The position numbers were made by a program, and so were the translations under genes. From Prorocentrum cordatum (Eukaryota; Sar; Dinophyceae; Prorocentrales; Prorocentraceae): 64,000 bases of DNA. Shown here one piece after another: positions 62,970-64,000 of the stretch (positions are counted from its first letter, which is position 1; each line of letters starts with the position of its first letter). Below the pieces are notes generated by a model. The model did no database searches. It was not told the DNA's origin and worked only from the letters and a program-made list of their open reading frames with translations. Location: contig CAUYUJ010015958.1 of the NCBI GenBank assembly GCA_963575745.1, forward strand, positions 1 through 64,000, read 5' to 3'.

Positions 62970-63770
62970 GCGATACCATGCGAACAATGGTGAGGCAAAA
63001 GCGGCCTGTCTCATCAAACTCACTGACGCTACAAGGTAGCTGGGCCGCGTCGAAGCCTTCAGTAGACGAACCACTGGTGTGCATTCACGAGGTCGACCAC
63101 CTTCAGCCAAAGCCAGTGCGCGCACACCGTATCCGACACACGCAGTTCGGGGGCATAACGATGTGAAGTATTGACACAAGCTGCGGATATTGCTCTGCAA
63201 AGGGAGCAACCGCGAAATGCAGAAGGCTGAACCACTCATTGTGGGGCCGCTCCCAGGGAGAGGCCAGGCATCGGGCGACGCCTGGCGCATGGCTGTCGGC
63301 AGCGCCCAACGCTGGCTGTCAGAGCCAGTCCGCGCGCATCATCTCCGACACGCGCCGCACGGGGGCGCCGCGATGCGAGGCGCCGGCGAGCTGGTGTCCA
63401 GGGCTGCGCTGAAGAGGCGATCACGGGCTGCAGGCTGAACCGTTCACTGCAGGGTCGCACTCTTCCAATGAGGTGGCTGATCTGAGCGCCAACCGGTAGA
63501 ATAGACCACTGGTGTGCGTTCATGAGGTGAGCCATCTCCAGCCGGTAGCCAGCGCGCGCACATCGTACCCGACTCACGCAGTTCTGGGGCACAACGATGC
63601 GAGTACTTGCGAGGTGGCGGCCAGGGCAGCTAAAATCTGCGCCAAGCAGTGCGACGCGACCTTGAACCGCGGAAGGTTGAACCACTCGGTGCGGGGCCGC
63701 AAGCGTGACGAAACCGCAGCCACAGCCACAGCCGCTTCCCACCACCGCGCCACCTGAGCAGCAGCCAGAT
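62970..63770 (+). repeat. ~220-bp satellite, about three and a half units
   Basis: Shared landmarks recur. AGGCTGAACCACTC and variants lie at about 63,221, 63,434 and 63,676, with older copies at 62,617 and 61,988. CACTGGTGTGCATTCACGAG lies at 63,071 and its variant at 63,511. CCGACACACGCAGTTCGGGG lies at 63,134, with variants at 63,341 and 63,570. Confidence 0.65.
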
Positions 63771-64000
63771 GTCACCGCTGCCAGGGCATATAGGTGGCTT
63801 CCAGCTGTCGAGCTGCGGGTATGCCGGCCGCTGGCAGCGCGCTGTCAACCCACAGCTTCCTTATAAAAGAAAGGTGGTTGGGCCGGCGACGAGGGTCGGA
63901 GACGCCCTGGGGGGATGCCAGGGCGGGCGCTCATCAAAGGCCGCAGCATACTTCCCAGCTGATTGGCGGGGGGCGCAACCGAAAGCCGCATTAATTGCGA
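63771..64000. other. No feature recognised
   Basis: The window ends in GC-rich DNA with no clear repeat or coding signal. Confidence 0.4.

Overview
The window is nuclear DNA of a dinoflagellate. The strongest single clue is a full 22-nt dinoflagellate spliced-leader sequence embedded in the genome at 13,824-13,845, at the 5' end of a retroposed cDNA. The visibly GC-rich coding remnants, the dinoflagellate-type retroelement proteins and the density of tandem and inverted repeats agree with this. The species cannot be fixed from the sequence alone. No intact host housekeeping gene, rRNA, tRNA or CRISPR array was recognised. Almost everything is mobile-element debris or satellite DNA.

Layout. 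(1) 1-5.5 kb, minus strand: a decayed DIRS-like retroelement (Cys-Pro/membrane protein, gag-like regions, reverse transcriptase, RNase H, tyrosine recombinase), cut by the window edge. (2) 5.5-11 kb: a degenerate 11-bp minisatellite with 1.3-1.6 kb higher-order copies that flips strand near 10.4 kb. (3) 11.1-25.7 kb: a satellite landscape. It contains arrays carrying a conserved ~22-bp box every ~65 or ~132 bp, GCCGTGCTCC arrays that repeatedly flip into inverted arrays, segmental duplications, and a 3.85 kb LINE-derived cDNA with spliced leader and a perfect 16-bp target-site duplication. (4) 25.8-26.9 kb: an element with ~155-bp terminal inverted repeats. (5) 27-32.7 kb: mostly anonymous DNA with a purine/pyrimidine-alternating tract, a 75-bp box array and a foldback MITE-like copy. 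(6) 32.75-42.3 kb, plus strand: a decayed LINE (zinc-ribbon/coiled-coil ORF1, APE endonuclease, RT, RNase H) whose RT is split by a 3.3 kb repeat-filled insert with terminal inverted repeats. (7) 42.3-50.4 kb: repeats, foldbacks, CTC tracts and second copies of repeats seen earlier. (8) 50.6-58.3 kb, minus strand: a broken gene or element coding for a C2H2-type finger, an SF1 (UPF1-like) helicase and cysteine-rich downstream domains. A 25-bp dispersed motif lies at both ends. (9) 58.5-61.7 kb, minus strand: a third LINE (RT, zinc knuckle, RNase H). (10) 61.7-64 kb: dispersed repeats and a ~220-bp satellite.

How the parts relate. Three independent retroelement remnants show long-term retrotransposition. 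The spliced-leader copy shows that at least one insertion came from a mature, trans-spliced mRNA, and its missing RT suggests a spliced or deleted transcript moved in trans. The satellites are organised around inversions and short conserved boxes rather than simple head-to-tail arrays. Most long reading frames in the satellite regions are translation artefacts of the repeats.
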